DNA from: CAVAVT01 sp963592185
GTDB taxonomy: Bacteria; Bacillota; Negativicutes; Selenomonadales; Selenomonadaceae
Assembly (NCBI GenBank): GCA_963592185.1
Contig: CAVAVT010000004.1
Coordinates: 1 to 64,000 of the forward strand
DNA length: 64,000 bases
Direction: 5' to 3'
Shown here: one piece after another, positions 35,614-44,132 of the stretch
How positions within the stretch are numbered: position 1 is the stretch's first letter
Layout: every line of letters starts with the position of its first letter
Program-made: the position numbers and the translations under genes
Notes under the pieces: generated by a model
Database searches by the model: none
Seen by the model: only the letters and a program-made list of their open reading frames with translations
Told to the model about the DNA's origin: nothing

Positions 35614-35641
35614 TGAAAAAAGCGGGGATAGCTCCCCGCTT
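35614..35641 (-). terminator. Terminator of rpsO
   Basis: AAGCGGGGA (35620-35628) and TCCCCGCTT (35633-35641) with a four-base loop; the A-run at 35616-35621 gives the U-tract on the minus strand. Located directly after the rpsO stop; in many bacteria partial readthrough here yields rpsO-pnp mRNA. Confidence 0.9.
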
Positions 35642-35654
35642 TATCATTTTAGAA

Positions 35655-35921
35655 TTACTTACGCAGATTCAGTTTTGCGATAAGAGCACGATAACGCTCA
35701 ATATCAGTCTTGTAGAGATAGCTGAGCAGTCTGCGGCGATGACCAACCATCTTCAAAAGACCGCGACGGGAATGATGATCCTTCTTGTGCTCCTTAAGGT
35801 GCTCAGTGAGGTAGGAAATACGTGCGGTAAGCAGTGCTACCTGTACCTCTGGGGATCCAGTGTCTCCCTCATGAACTGCATTGTCAGCAATAATCTGGTT
35901 CTTCTGTTCCTGTGTCAACAT
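35655..35921 (-). CDS. rpsO: 30S ribosomal protein S15
   Basis: 88 residues. [15 protein letters not shown] and [22 protein letters not shown] are the characteristic helices that bind the 16S rRNA three-way junction. Preceded by AGGAGGAACACAT and a leader of about 100 nt from a good promoter, which could contain the S15 autoregulatory site. Confidence 0.97.
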   Translation of the reverse strand: MLTQEQKNQIIADNAVHEGDTGSPEVQVALLTARISYLTEHLKEHKKDHHSRRGLLKMVGHRRRLLSYLYKTDIERYRALIAKLNLRK

Positions 35922-35935
35922 TTATGTGTTCCTCC

Positions 35936-36024
35936 TAAATAATTATTTTCTCCATTGACCAGGGCAACGTCGGAGTACCTCGATGTCCGGGTCACGGAAT
36001 ATAGAGCCTCGCACACGCAAGACC
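35936..36024 (-). ncRNA. Structured rpsO leader (candidate S15-binding autoregulatory element)
   Basis: The transcript between the promoter and rpsO is GC-richer than the surroundings and contains nested complementary segments on the minus strand: TGACC / GGTCA closing a region of about 40 nt, CGGA / TCCG inside it, and a GAGGTACTC near-palindrome. S15 represses its own synthesis through leader structures that mimic its rRNA site in several Firmicutes. The assignment rests on position and pairing only; I cannot fold it rigorously. Confidence 0.45.
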
Positions 36025-36030
36025 TTGATT

Positions 36031-36059
36031 AGTATATCATAGTTGCCATTTAAAGTAAA
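36031..36059 (-). promoter_or_regulatory. Sigma-A promoter of rpsO
   Basis: TTTACT (36054-36059), 17-base spacer, TATACT (36031-36036) on the minus strand. It begins 15 bases after the ribF stop, making rpsO a separate unit from the nusA-infB operon. Confidence 0.75.
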
Positions 36060-36073
36060 TGGCGATTTTGAAA

Positions 36074-36997
36074 TCAGTTTCTCAAATATTTTTCAGCGTA
36101 TGCTTTGTCTCTATTCAGCTGTTTTACCAGCTCCTCCACTGAGGAAAATTTTTGTTCGTCCCGGATTTTATCAAGGAATTCTACCCTGATGTATTTGGAA
36201 TATATATCTCCGGAAAAATTCAGGATGTGAATTTCAAGACGGCTGCTGCAGCCCTCAAATGTAGGATTATTCCCGACATTGGCTATGCCGCCGTAAATCT
36301 TCCCTTCAACAAATACCCTTACCACATATGCACCATAGGGCAGCATTACCCTTGTGTCATCTATGTCCAAATTAGCTGTAGGGAAGCCTAACAGTCTGCC
36401 TCTCTCATCACCATGCATTACGCATCCACCATAGGAAAAGGACCGTCCCAAAAACTTATTTGCCTCGGACAAATCCCCATCGGCTATAAACTTACGGATA
36501 CTGGTACTGCTCACTACTTCATCATCAATAGTAACAATTGGTGAAATTTCAGTAACAAAACCAAATTTTTCACTGTTATCCATCAAATATTTAGGGGTTC
36601 CCTCCCCTTTGTAGCCAAAACTGAAATTTGGTCCTACAACAACATATTTAGGAGCAATTTTATCCTTCAAAAACTCCAGGAAAATCTCCGGTGTTTCCTT
36701 AGCCATCTCCGAAGTAAAGGGCAGCTCCAGCAGCACATCCACTCCCATTTTCTCAAGGACAGCTATTCTTGATGCTGAATCCTCAATCTGCGGTGGAACC
36801 TTATCCGGAGCCAGTACAGTCAGGGGATGATTTCCGAAAGTGAAAACCACACTTGTGCCGTTATGGTCCTTCGCCAGCTGGATTACTCTTTTTATAAGAC
36901 TCTGATGGCCTACATGTATGCCGTCAAAACTTCCAAGAGCCATTGCTATATTGGAATATTCGGTTTTTAAATTATCAATATCCGAAAAAACCTTCAT
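36074..36997 (-). CDS. ribF: Bifunctional riboflavin kinase / FMN adenylyltransferase
   Basis: 307 residues. The N-terminal nucleotidyltransferase domain has GSFDGIHVGHQSLI (HxGH) near residue 24 and SSTSIRKFI; the C-terminal kinase barrel has GRLLGFPTANLD and PYGAYVVRVFVEGK, where the FPTAN motif binds ATP/flavin. It makes FMN and FAD from riboflavin. Follows truB by 30 bases, the frequent truB-ribF order. Confidence 0.96.
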   Translation of the reverse strand: MKVFSDIDNLKTEYSNIAMALGSFDGIHVGHQSLIKRVIQLAKDHNGTSVVFTFGNHPLTVLAPDKVPPQIEDSASRIAVLEKMGVDVLLELPFTSEMAKETPEIFLEFLKDKIAPKYVVVGPNFSFGYKGEGTPKYLMDNSEKFGFVTEISPIVTIDDEVVSSTSIRKFIADGDLSEANKFLGRSFSYGGCVMHGDERGRLLGFPTANLDIDDTRVMLPYGAYVVRVFVEGKIYGGIANVGNNPTFEGCSSRLEIHILNFSGDIYSKYIRVEFLDKIRDEQKFSSVEELVKQLNRDKAYAEKYLRN

Positions 36998-37027
36998 CAG
37001 TTAAATTACCTCAAATTCTTAATGGAA

Positions 37028-37963
37028 TTACATTTGCTGTGGCGGCATTACCTTTTCCGGCAATACACTTTTGCTTTCAAAATCATAAGCACCCATTCCC
37101 AGAAATTTGCCACAGCCATAAACCCGTATAAGCGGTCTGCCTTCAGTATTCATCAATGCATCCTGTTTCGACGATTCCATGAATTTATCATATACAGAAA
37201 CATCTCCGGTACTCAGTCCGTTCAAAAATGGCTTTACCCGGTCCTCCCGAAGCTCATAGGATGGAATGTGTGACAAATACTGGTCCGCCGGAAGAACAGC
37301 CTCATATTTAAGACGATCCAGTTCCTCTAGGGTAACCGCCTCTTCTATTGGAAAATCTCCCACCCGGGTTCTCAGCAAAAATGACATCAACGATGGTATT
37401 CCAAGTGACTTCCCCATATCCTCGCAGAGGCTTCTTATATAAGTCCCTTTTGAGCAGTCCACATCCATGCGGATTTTTTTCTCCTCATGCCATACATCCA
37501 AGAGCTTTAAATCATGTATCATGACCTTTCTCTCAGGCATATCCACATGAATGTTTTTTCTTGCTAAATCACAGGCCCTTTGTCCATTGATTTTTATAGC
37601 TGAAAAAACAGAAGGCTTTTGTGTTATTTCCCCAGTAAACTTCTGAATAACTTCTAGGATTCGCTCCTCTGACGGCATCTCAAAGGATTTCAGCTCCTCC
37701 ACAATATTTCCTGTGTCATCACCGCTGTCTGTGGATTTCCCCAACAGCATTTCTACCCGATAGGATTTCCCTGCATGGGAAAGGTACTCCACAAGTCGGG
37801 CTGCCCTGCCCACAGCCAAAGGCAGAACCCCTGCCGCCGCCGGGTCAAGAGTCCCTGCATGTCCAATTTTCTTTGTGCAAAGAATCCTTCTTGCATAGGC
37901 TATAACATCAAAGGATGACATCCCGGGGGGCTTTAAGACATTCAAAAATCCCTCAGAAAGCAT
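37028..37963 (-). CDS. truB: tRNA pseudouridine(55) synthase
   Basis: 311 residues. FLNVLKPPGMSSFDVIAY then KIGHAGTLDPAAAGVLPLAVG, in which the Asp of GTLDP is the catalytic nucleophile, and GTYIRSLCEDMGKSLG. A small C-terminal PUA-like region follows. Converts U55 in the T-loop of tRNAs. Starts one base after nrnA ends, so translationally coupled. Confidence 0.96.
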   Translation of the reverse strand: MLSEGFLNVLKPPGMSSFDVIAYARRILCTKKIGHAGTLDPAAAGVLPLAVGRAARLVEYLSHAGKSYRVEMLLGKSTDSGDDTGNIVEELKSFEMPSEERILEVIQKFTGEITQKPSVFSAIKINGQRACDLARKNIHVDMPERKVMIHDLKLLDVWHEEKKIRMDVDCSKGTYIRSLCEDMGKSLGIPSLMSFLLRTRVGDFPIEEAVTLEELDRLKYEAVLPADQYLSHIPSYELREDRVKPFLNGLSTGDVSVYDKFMESSKQDALMNTEGRPLIRVYGCGKFLGMGAYDFESKSVLPEKVMPPQQM

Positions 37964-37964
37964 T

Positions 37965-38972
37965 TCAGTTCTCCTTTAGCTCTTCAGCCTCTATTTCCTG
38001 ATAAATAGCATCCATAACAAGTTTGGCTGTATTGATGAGTGAATCCCTGACAGTACATCCTGCCGCCTTTATATGGCCGCCCCCTCCAAGGGATGAGGCT
38101 ATATTGCTTACATTGACAACCTTTGACCTCATGCTTACCTTGCATACATTTGGCTGAACCTCTCTTATGAAAAGGGCAACCATGCTCTCTGAAACCCCAG
38201 CCAGGGACTCAATAATTCCAGTAGTGGACTCCATGCCACTCAAGCTGTCATTAGTAAGAAAGAGATAGGATATCTTATTGTCGCTGGTCAGAGACATTCC
38301 TGAAAGGGCAATGGAACGCTCCTTAATCTGATGGAATGGCTTTGAGCCAAGGGAGCTTGATACCAGCTCTGGATCCGCCCCTGCCTCCAGCAAATCCGCT
38401 GCCACACGCATTGTCTTAGGCTTGGTATTGGAATACTTAAAAAATCCACTATCCGTAGCAATACCTGTATAAAGGTTCAATGCCACTTCCTTGCTAATTG
38501 AATATCCTGTGGTCTGCCATATACGGTAAACAAGCTCCGCAGCTGCAGCAGCCTCAGCATCAAGGCAGAGCCAGTCTGCACAGCCAGGATTTGAAATGTG
38601 ATGGTCGATATTTAATATTGGAACATCCAAAAACTCCGGAACTCTTCCTGTGTTATCCAATGCTGCGTCAACAATGACAAGCATATCTGGTTTTGGACGC
38701 TCCTGAAGCTTTTCAAAGCCAATAATCTCATCTGTGCCGTACATAAATTTTGTGAAATCGCTGGGAATTTCATCGTCAATACATACCACGGCGTTTACAC
38801 CCTGGGACCTAAGCAGATACATAAGTCCCAAAGTACTGCCCAATGCATCCCCGTCAGGGTTTGTATGGGCTGTAATCACTACATTTTTTACTGAAAGAAG
38901 TTTTTTTGCTGCATCCTCTTCAGACAGAAGGACTGCCTTACCGGCAGTCCTGTCTTTATTGATACTCTCCAT
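37965..38972 (-). CDS. nrnA: DHH/DHHA1 phosphoesterase NrnA (nanoRNase / pAp phosphatase)
   Basis: 335 residues. The DHH domain has ITAHTNPDGDALGSTLG (residues about 34-50), DAALD and NIDHHISNPGCAD; the DHHA1 domain has the GGGHIKAAG phosphate loop near residue 307. NrnA degrades very short RNAs and dephosphorylates pAp. It overlaps rbfA by one base. Position between rbfA and truB is typical of Firmicutes. Confidence 0.94.
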   Translation of the reverse strand: MESINKDRTAGKAVLLSEEDAAKKLLSVKNVVITAHTNPDGDALGSTLGLMYLLRSQGVNAVVCIDDEIPSDFTKFMYGTDEIIGFEKLQERPKPDMLVIVDAALDNTGRVPEFLDVPILNIDHHISNPGCADWLCLDAEAAAAAELVYRIWQTTGYSISKEVALNLYTGIATDSGFFKYSNTKPKTMRVAADLLEAGADPELVSSSLGSKPFHQIKERSIALSGMSLTSDNKISYLFLTNDSLSGMESTTGIIESLAGVSESMVALFIREVQPNVCKVSMRSKVVNVSNIASSLGGGGHIKAAGCTVRDSLINTAKLVMDAIYQEIEAEELKEN

Positions 38973-39364
38973 CAGGATTCCTCCCCGTTCTGAGAAGCCT
39001 CACCTTCGGCACTTGTCGGAGACTCCTTCTGAATCTTCAGAAGGAGCTCCTGAATATGTGCACTGTAATCCAGTGACTTATCTAATGCCAAGGTAAGCTC
39101 CGGGGTCACACGCATACGAATCCTGTGTCCCACTTCACGGCGGATAAAGCCCATGGAGCTGTTAAGCCCCTTAAGAGTATCCTTAACCTGTTTTTCATTG
39201 CCCATGATGCTTACATAAATCTTTGCATTGCGCAAATCTCCAGTAAGCTCCACCTGCGTAACGGTAACAAAACCAATACGTGGGTCCTTAAGCTCACGCA
39301 GAATAATCTGGCTGATTTCCTGTTTCATGAGCTCCTGTAATTTTTCTACACGAAGCTGACTCAT
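38972..39364 (-). CDS. rbfA: Ribosome-binding factor A
   Basis: 130 residues. KH-like fold with LKDPRIGFVTVTQVELTGDL (in parts, PRIGFVTVT) and the AKIYVSIMGNEKQ strand; R-R-x-G-H-R-I-R-M-R-x-T-P-E-L helix-loop motif present. The C-terminal tail past residue 115 is acidic and disordered. Assists late 30S maturation and cold adaptation. Confidence 0.95.
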   Translation of the reverse strand: MSQLRVEKLQELMKQEISQIILRELKDPRIGFVTVTQVELTGDLRNAKIYVSIMGNEKQVKDTLKGLNSSMGFIRREVGHRIRMRVTPELTLALDKSLDYSAHIQELLLKIQKESPTSAEGEASQNGEES

Positions 39365-39385
39365 TTCTGTCCCTCCGCCTGTATA

Positions 39386-41740
39386 TTAGTTATTTTTCTC
39401 TGCAGCTGCATTGATATCCTCAATAGAAGTCTCAACCTCTTCCATTGTGTAGGCCTCAATGATATCACCTGCACGGAAATCACGGTAATCTTTAATGGTA
39501 ATTCCGCATTCAAATCCGGAAGCTACTTCCTTCACATCATCCTTGAAACGGCGAAGTGAATCAAGCTCTCCATCGAATACTTCGATATTGTCACGGACAA
39601 TACGAATCTTGGAATCACGGGTAATCTTGCCTTCAAGAACATAGGAACCAGCAACCAAAACCTTGTTGAAGCTCATAACCTGACGGATTTCAACCTTGCC
39701 CAGCTGAACTTCCTTGTACTTAGGTGCAAGCATACCTGTCATAGCAGCCTGTACATCGTTCATTACGTCATAGATTACACGGTAGGTGCGTATATCAACC
39801 TGTTCATTATCTGCAACCTTACGGGCATTTGCATCCGGACGTACATTGAACGCAATGATAAGAGCGTTGGATGCTGAAGCCAGCATAACATCGGACTCAT
39901 TAACGGCACCTACACCAGAGTGAACGATGCTTACACGAACCTCGTCATTCTTATTAAGCTTCAGGAGGGAGCTGGAAAGTGCCTCTACAGAGCCCTGTCC
40001 ATCAGCCTTGATAACGATGTTGAGATCCTTAATGCTTCCTGCCTGAATCTGCTGGAAGAGGTCGTCCAGAGATACCTTTTTGGAGCGGATAAGCTCGTTG
40101 CGCTTGCGCTCAATACGCTTTTCAGCAATCTGGCGTGCAAGTTTCTCGTCCAATGCTGCAAGCTCATCACCGGCATCTGGAACATCATTAAGACCAAGTA
40201 CCTCTACAGGAACGGAAGGACCAGCCTTCTTCACATTCTCTCCACGGTCGTTGACCATTGCACGAACCTTTCCGTAGGTAGTACCAGCAAGAATGGAATC
40301 ACCGATTCTAAGGGTACCGTTCTGTACAAGAACAGTTGCTACAGGACCACGGCCCTTGTCCAGCTGTGCCTCTACGATTACACCACGGGCGGAACGCTTC
40401 GGATTTGCCTTGAGTTCCCTCATCTCAGCTACGAGGAGAACCATTTCCAGAAGGTCGTTAATACCGATTTTCTGCTTTGCAGAAATAGGAACCATAATGG
40501 TGTCTCCGCCATATTCCTCAGGAATAAGCTCATACTGCATGAGTTCTTCCTTTACATGGTCAGGATTTGCACCAGGCTTATCGATTTTGTTGATAGCAAC
40601 AATGATAGGCACACCTGCGGACTTTGCGTGGTGGATAGCCTCGATGGTCTGGGGCATAACACCGTCATCTGCTGCAACTACGAGAATTGCAATATCTGTT
40701 ATCTGTGCACCACGTGCACGCATTGCGGTAAATGCCTCATGTCCAGGGGTATCAAGGAATACAATCTTCTTGCCGTTGCAATTTACCTGGTATGCACCGA
40801 TGTGCTGGGTGATACCGCCGGCCTCCTGAGAAGTTACAGAAGTCTTGCGGATGGAATCCAGCAATGAGGTCTTACCATGGTCAACATGGCCCATTACAGT
40901 AACAACAGGAGGTCTGAGACCAAGCATCTTGGGATCATCATCTACCTCAGGAATCTCTGTAGGATCAACCTCTGGCGGCAGCTCTTCACAGGTTACGCCA
41001 AATGCATCCGCAACCAAGGAAGCTGTATCAAAATCGATTTCCTGGTTGATGGTAGCCATTCCGCCCAGTGCAAACAACTTTCCGATTACCTCTGCAGCAG
41101 TGCGGCTCATCTTGCTTGCCAAATCCTTAACAATGATGGTTTCACCAATCTTTATATGTGTAGGACGTGCAATCTCTGCCTTTGGAGCCTGCTGAGGCTG
41201 GTTGCGGTTCTTCTTGTTATTGCGGTTGTTACGGTTCTTGCCGCCGTTAAAGCCGCCATTGAATCCGCCCTTGCCATTACGGTTGCTGCGGTCATTTTTT
41301 CCATTTCCGTTATTGCGGTCATTGCGGTTGTTGGAATTGTGTCCGCCAGCCTGCTGAGGTCTGTTTCCCTGCTGACCGTTGTTATGGTTGTGCTGAGGCT
41401 TGCCATTGTTCTGCGGTCTGGAATTGCTGCGCTGTTCCCCATTGGCAGGTCTCTGAACCTTTGCATGATCCTGGGTGGTCTTTGATGCGGTATCTGCATG
41501 TTTATGCACTGCAGCTGCCTTAGTTTCAGTTTTTGCCGGCTCCTGCTTCTTTACAGCTGGAGTTTCAGCCGCCGGCTTGCTCTTGTTGTACTTTTCGGAG
41601 ATAAGCTTGGCTGCGCTATCATCCACAACTGACATATGATTCTTTATATTATCGTATCCTTTGCTCTTAAGAAAATTAATGATTTCCTTACTGTCTGCGT
41701 TATTTTCCTTCGCTAATTCATAAATTCTATGTTTAGACAT
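39386..41740 (-). CDS. infB: Translation initiation factor IF-2
   Basis: About 784 residues. N-terminal IF2N subdomain ([21 protein letters not shown]), then a long low-complexity linker (about residues 60-190) dominated by Asn, Gly, Arg and Gln, a second IF2N-like helix bundle, the GTPase with [16 protein letters not shown] and NKIDKP, and the C-terminal domains that bind fMet-tRNA. The linker is unusually rich in Asn/Gly/Arg repeats for IF-2. The ATG at 41740 with GGGGGTAG upstream is preferred over an earlier frame extension inside ylxQ. Confidence 0.95.
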   Translation of the reverse strand: MSKHRIYELAKENNADSKEIINFLKSKGYDNIKNHMSVVDDSAAKLISEKYNKSKPAAETPAVKKQEPAKTETKAAAVHKHADTASKTTQDHAKVQRPANGEQRSNSRPQNNGKPQHNHNNGQQGNRPQQAGGHNSNNRNDRNNGNGKNDRSNRNGKGGFNGGFNGGKNRNNRNNKKNRNQPQQAPKAEIARPTHIKIGETIIVKDLASKMSRTAAEVIGKLFALGGMATINQEIDFDTASLVADAFGVTCEELPPEVDPTEIPEVDDDPKMLGLRPPVVTVMGHVDHGKTSLLDSIRKTSVTSQEAGGITQHIGAYQVNCNGKKIVFLDTPGHEAFTAMRARGAQITDIAILVVAADDGVMPQTIEAIHHAKSAGVPIIVAINKIDKPGANPDHVKEELMQYELIPEEYGGDTIMVPISAKQKIGINDLLEMVLLVAEMRELKANPKRSARGVIVEAQLDKGRGPVATVLVQNGTLRIGDSILAGTTYGKVRAMVNDRGENVKKAGPSVPVEVLGLNDVPDAGDELAALDEKLARQIAEKRIERKRNELIRSKKVSLDDLFQQIQAGSIKDLNIVIKADGQGSVEALSSSLLKLNKNDEVRVSIVHSGVGAVNESDVMLASASNALIIAFNVRPDANARKVADNEQVDIRTYRVIYDVMNDVQAAMTGMLAPKYKEVQLGKVEIRQVMSFNKVLVAGSYVLEGKITRDSKIRIVRDNIEVFDGELDSLRRFKDDVKEVASGFECGITIKDYRDFRAGDIIEAYTMEEVETSIEDINAAAEKNN

Positions 41741-41754
41741 CAATCTACCCCCGA

Positions 41755-42099
41755 TTACTTCTCCATAGCACCAATCCATTTCTCCAGGCCCTTTGCAAAC
41801 CCGGTGTCAAGAATCGCTGCAGCTGCCCGAAAATCTTTTCCCAGGCTGTGTCCCAGCTTTTCCCTTGTTAAAATACAATGAACAGGCACTCCATACTCCC
41901 CAGCCTTTTTCAAATACTCGTCTTTAGTATCCTTTGCAGCATCCTCAGCTACAATAAGCAGGCTGGCCTTATTACTTTCTAAAGCCTTCATTACGGCGAA
42001 ATTTCCTGACGCTGCCTTATTTGCCCGCTGAGCAAGTCCCAGCAGATTCAAAATCTTTTTTTCAGACAGCATACGTTCTATATCAAGCTTTGTGGCCAT
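41755..42099 (-). CDS. ylxQ: L7Ae-family K-turn-binding protein (YlxQ)
   Basis: 114 residues. The L7Ae/L30e/S12e/Gadd45 fold is seen in [22 protein letters not shown] and [14 protein letters not shown], where the family binds RNA kink-turns. The partner gene in the nusA-infB operon of Firmicutes. It overlaps ylxR by 17 bases; AGAAGGA lies before the ATG. Confidence 0.9.
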   Translation of the reverse strand: MATKLDIERMLSEKKILNLLGLAQRANKAASGNFAVMKALESNKASLLIVAEDAAKDTKDEYLKKAGEYGVPVHCILTREKLGHSLGKDFRAAAAILDTGFAKGLEKWIGAMEK

Positions 42100-42379
42100 C
42101 GCTTATTCCTTCTGCTGTCATCAGCTCAGCCTTCAGCTTTTCATATATATCCTTGTCAATGGCACTCTTAAATGAACGTTCAAATCCATGGCCCTTGACA
42201 GCCTTTTCAAAGCATTCCTGCTTACGGCATATATAGGCTCCACGTCCGGATTTCTTTCCGGTAAGGTCCATTGAAAAATCTCCCTCAGGGCTTCTTACAA
42301 TCCTGATGAGTTCTCTCTTTGGATGGACCTCATGGCAGCCAATACACATGCGCTCAGGCACCTTTTTTCTGACAGCCAT
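42083..42379 (-). CDS. ylxR: YlxR/RnpM family RNA-binding protein (DUF448)
   Basis: 98 residues. RKKVPERMCIGC with a second Cys partner absent from a full zinc finger, then KRELIRIVRSPEG and GKKSGRGAYICRKQECFEKAV, the hallmark GRGAYIC of DUF448. In B. subtilis the protein binds RNase P RNA (RnpM). The ATG at 42379 begins one base after the nusA stop; an in-frame upstream extension within nusA is not needed. Confidence 0.9.
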   Translation of the reverse strand: MAVRKKVPERMCIGCHEVHPKRELIRIVRSPEGDFSMDLTGKKSGRGAYICRKQECFEKAVKGHGFERSFKSAIDKDIYEKLKAELMTAEGISDGHKA

Positions 42380-42380
42380 A

Positions 42381-43529
42381 TTACTCGACCTCGTCTCCAG
42401 AGGTATAGTTATCATCTTCAAAGTCATTTATGATATCCATATCCTCATAGCCTTCAGCCTCAGCCTGGGATTCGCTCTTAATGTCGATTTTCCAACCTGT
42501 AAGCTTTGCAGCAAGTCTTGCATTCTGACCTTCCTTGCCGATTGCAAGTGAAAGCTGGGTATCAGGAACCACAACTCTGGAGATTTTCTCTTCTTCATTT
42601 GCGCTTACTGAAATAACCTTTGCAGGGCTAAGAGCGTTGGCGATGTACTTTGCAGGATCCTCGTTCCACTTAACGATATCGATTTTCTCGTTGCGGAGCT
42701 CGTCTACAATAGCCTGAACACGAAGACCCTTATGACCTACGCAGGAGCCAACAGGATCAACAGCCTCATCAGAAGAATATACAGCAATCTTTGAACGCAT
42801 TCCCGGCTCTCTGGCTACAGACTTGATTTCAACTATTCCCTCCTGAATCTCAGGAACCTCCAGCTCAAAGAGTCTCTTCAAAAGTCCCGGATGTGTTCTG
42901 GAAACAACAATCTGCGGACCCTTGGAGGTCTTTTTAACCTCTACGATAAACGCCTTTATACGCTCTCCATGCTGATATTCCTCTCCAGGAATCTGTTCGT
43001 TGGGACTGAGAACAGCCTCTGTGCGGCCAAGGTCGATAAATACGGTTTTCCCCTCGATGCGCTGAACAACACCTGTGATGATATCGCTTTCACGGTTGGA
43101 GAATTCATCATAAATGATTCCACGCTCAGCTTCACGGATGCGCTGAACAACAACCTGCTTTGCATTCTGTGCTGCAACACGTCCGAAATCCGCCGGTGTA
43201 ACCTCTATCTCGATGGTATCACCCACCTCGTAGTCAGGGTTAATCTTGCGTGCTTCTGCCAGAGACATCTCAGTAACCTCATTTTCAGGCTCCTCAACGA
43301 TATCCTTAATAGCATACACGTGATATGCACCAGTTACACGGTCAAGGGATACTCGAACGTTCTGCTCTGAGCTGTTGCGCTTATATGCAGAAACCAATGC
43401 TGCCTCTATTGCATCAAAGAGAACCTCTGTATCAATTCCCTTTTCCTGTCCTATTTCACGGAAAGCCTCCATGAATTCCTTTGCCTTGTTCTGTTCCTTT
43501 GATTTTGTCTTCAGTCTTCTAGTAGCCAA
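42381..43529 (-). CDS. nusA: Transcription termination/antitermination factor NusA
   Basis: 382 residues. N-terminal RNAP-binding domain (residues 1-130), S1 domain (SDIITGVVQRIEGKTVFIDLG, near 150), then two KH domains with PGMRSKIAVYS, DPVGSCVGHKGLRVQAI and LAIGKEGQNARLAAKLTGWKIDI. It lacks the C-terminal acidic repeats of proteobacterial NusA, as normal in Firmicutes. Binds elongating RNA polymerase. Confidence 0.97.
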   Translation of the reverse strand: MATRRLKTKSKEQNKAKEFMEAFREIGQEKGIDTEVLFDAIEAALVSAYKRNSSEQNVRVSLDRVTGAYHVYAIKDIVEEPENEVTEMSLAEARKINPDYEVGDTIEIEVTPADFGRVAAQNAKQVVVQRIREAERGIIYDEFSNRESDIITGVVQRIEGKTVFIDLGRTEAVLSPNEQIPGEEYQHGERIKAFIVEVKKTSKGPQIVVSRTHPGLLKRLFELEVPEIQEGIVEIKSVAREPGMRSKIAVYSSDEAVDPVGSCVGHKGLRVQAIVDELRNEKIDIVKWNEDPAKYIANALSPAKVISVSANEEEKISRVVVPDTQLSLAIGKEGQNARLAAKLTGWKIDIKSESQAEAEGYEDMDIINDFEDDNYTSGDEVE

Positions 43530-43555
43530 AATCCTAATCCTCCTATTCCTATATA

Positions 43556-43999
43556 TCAGAAATCTATGTGTAAACGCACCTGTGCAATCTTTTCAAGTGC
43601 AATACTTCTGTCTTCTAAAATAAGCTCGCTGTCGCTTTTACCCTCAAGTACGCCCACGATGAGCTTTTCTCCATCAATAGGTGCATAAAGCGTAACATCG
43701 ACCTTTTTTCCCTTTTCACGGACAAAATCCTTATCTTTTTTCAAAACTCTGTCCAAGCCCGGGGAGGAAACCTCCAGTATATAACTATCCTGTATAATAT
43801 CCTTTTTATCCAGGACCTCTTCAACTTTTTCACTGAGCTGCTGGCAGTCATCTATCTCAATGCCGCCCTCCTTGTCAATGAATATGCGCAAATACCAATC
43901 ATGCTCTTTGACGTATTCTACATCCACAAGCTCAAGCCCGGTTCCCTGAAGAAATTCTTCAGCAATAGCCGCAACGGCTTCTTCAATTCGATTTGCCAT
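43556..43999 (-). CDS. rimP: Ribosome maturation factor RimP
   Basis: 147 residues. Two domains: ELVDVEYVKEHDWYLRIFIDKEGGIEIDDCQ (in parts, YLRIFID and DDCQQLS) and the SmB-like C-terminal part with YILEVSSPGLDRVLKKDKDF. Needed for 30S maturation; first gene of the rimP-nusA-infB operon. ATG at 43999 follows AGAAGGAGG; an in-frame earlier start at 44020 would place it in the middle of that site. Confidence 0.94.
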   Translation of the reverse strand: MANRIEEAVAAIAEEFLQGTGLELVDVEYVKEHDWYLRIFIDKEGGIEIDDCQQLSEKVEEVLDKKDIIQDSYILEVSSPGLDRVLKKDKDFVREKGKKVDVTLYAPIDGEKLIVGVLEGKSDSELILEDRSIALEKIAQVRLHIDF

Positions 44000-44039
44000 A
44001 TGACGCCTCCTTCTTCCCAATAATTTCAGATATAAATGT

Positions 44040-44065
44040 AAAGAGTGAGCTCGCGCTCACTCTTT
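44040..44065 (-). terminator. Hairpin between polC and rimP (terminator or leader attenuator)
   Basis: AAAGAGTGAGC (44040-44050) pairs perfectly with GCTCACTCTTT (44055-44065), four-base loop. The tract after it on the minus strand is TTTACATTTATA, only moderately T-rich. It lies 67 bases past the polC stop. If a promoter exists at about 44075-44115 it would instead be part of the nusA-operon leader. Confidence 0.7.
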
Positions 44066-44132
44066 GAAAAGCATCATCATTAATAATTCTTTAATAGTAT
44101 ACCACTATACAAGGACAATGTAAAGCCTAAAC

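Noticed and set aside
39920..40867. 315-codon plus-strand open frame opposite infB
   Set aside because: Antisense shadow of the IF-2 GTPase region; Cys/Leu/His-rich composition typical of reverse-frame reading, and no start signals.
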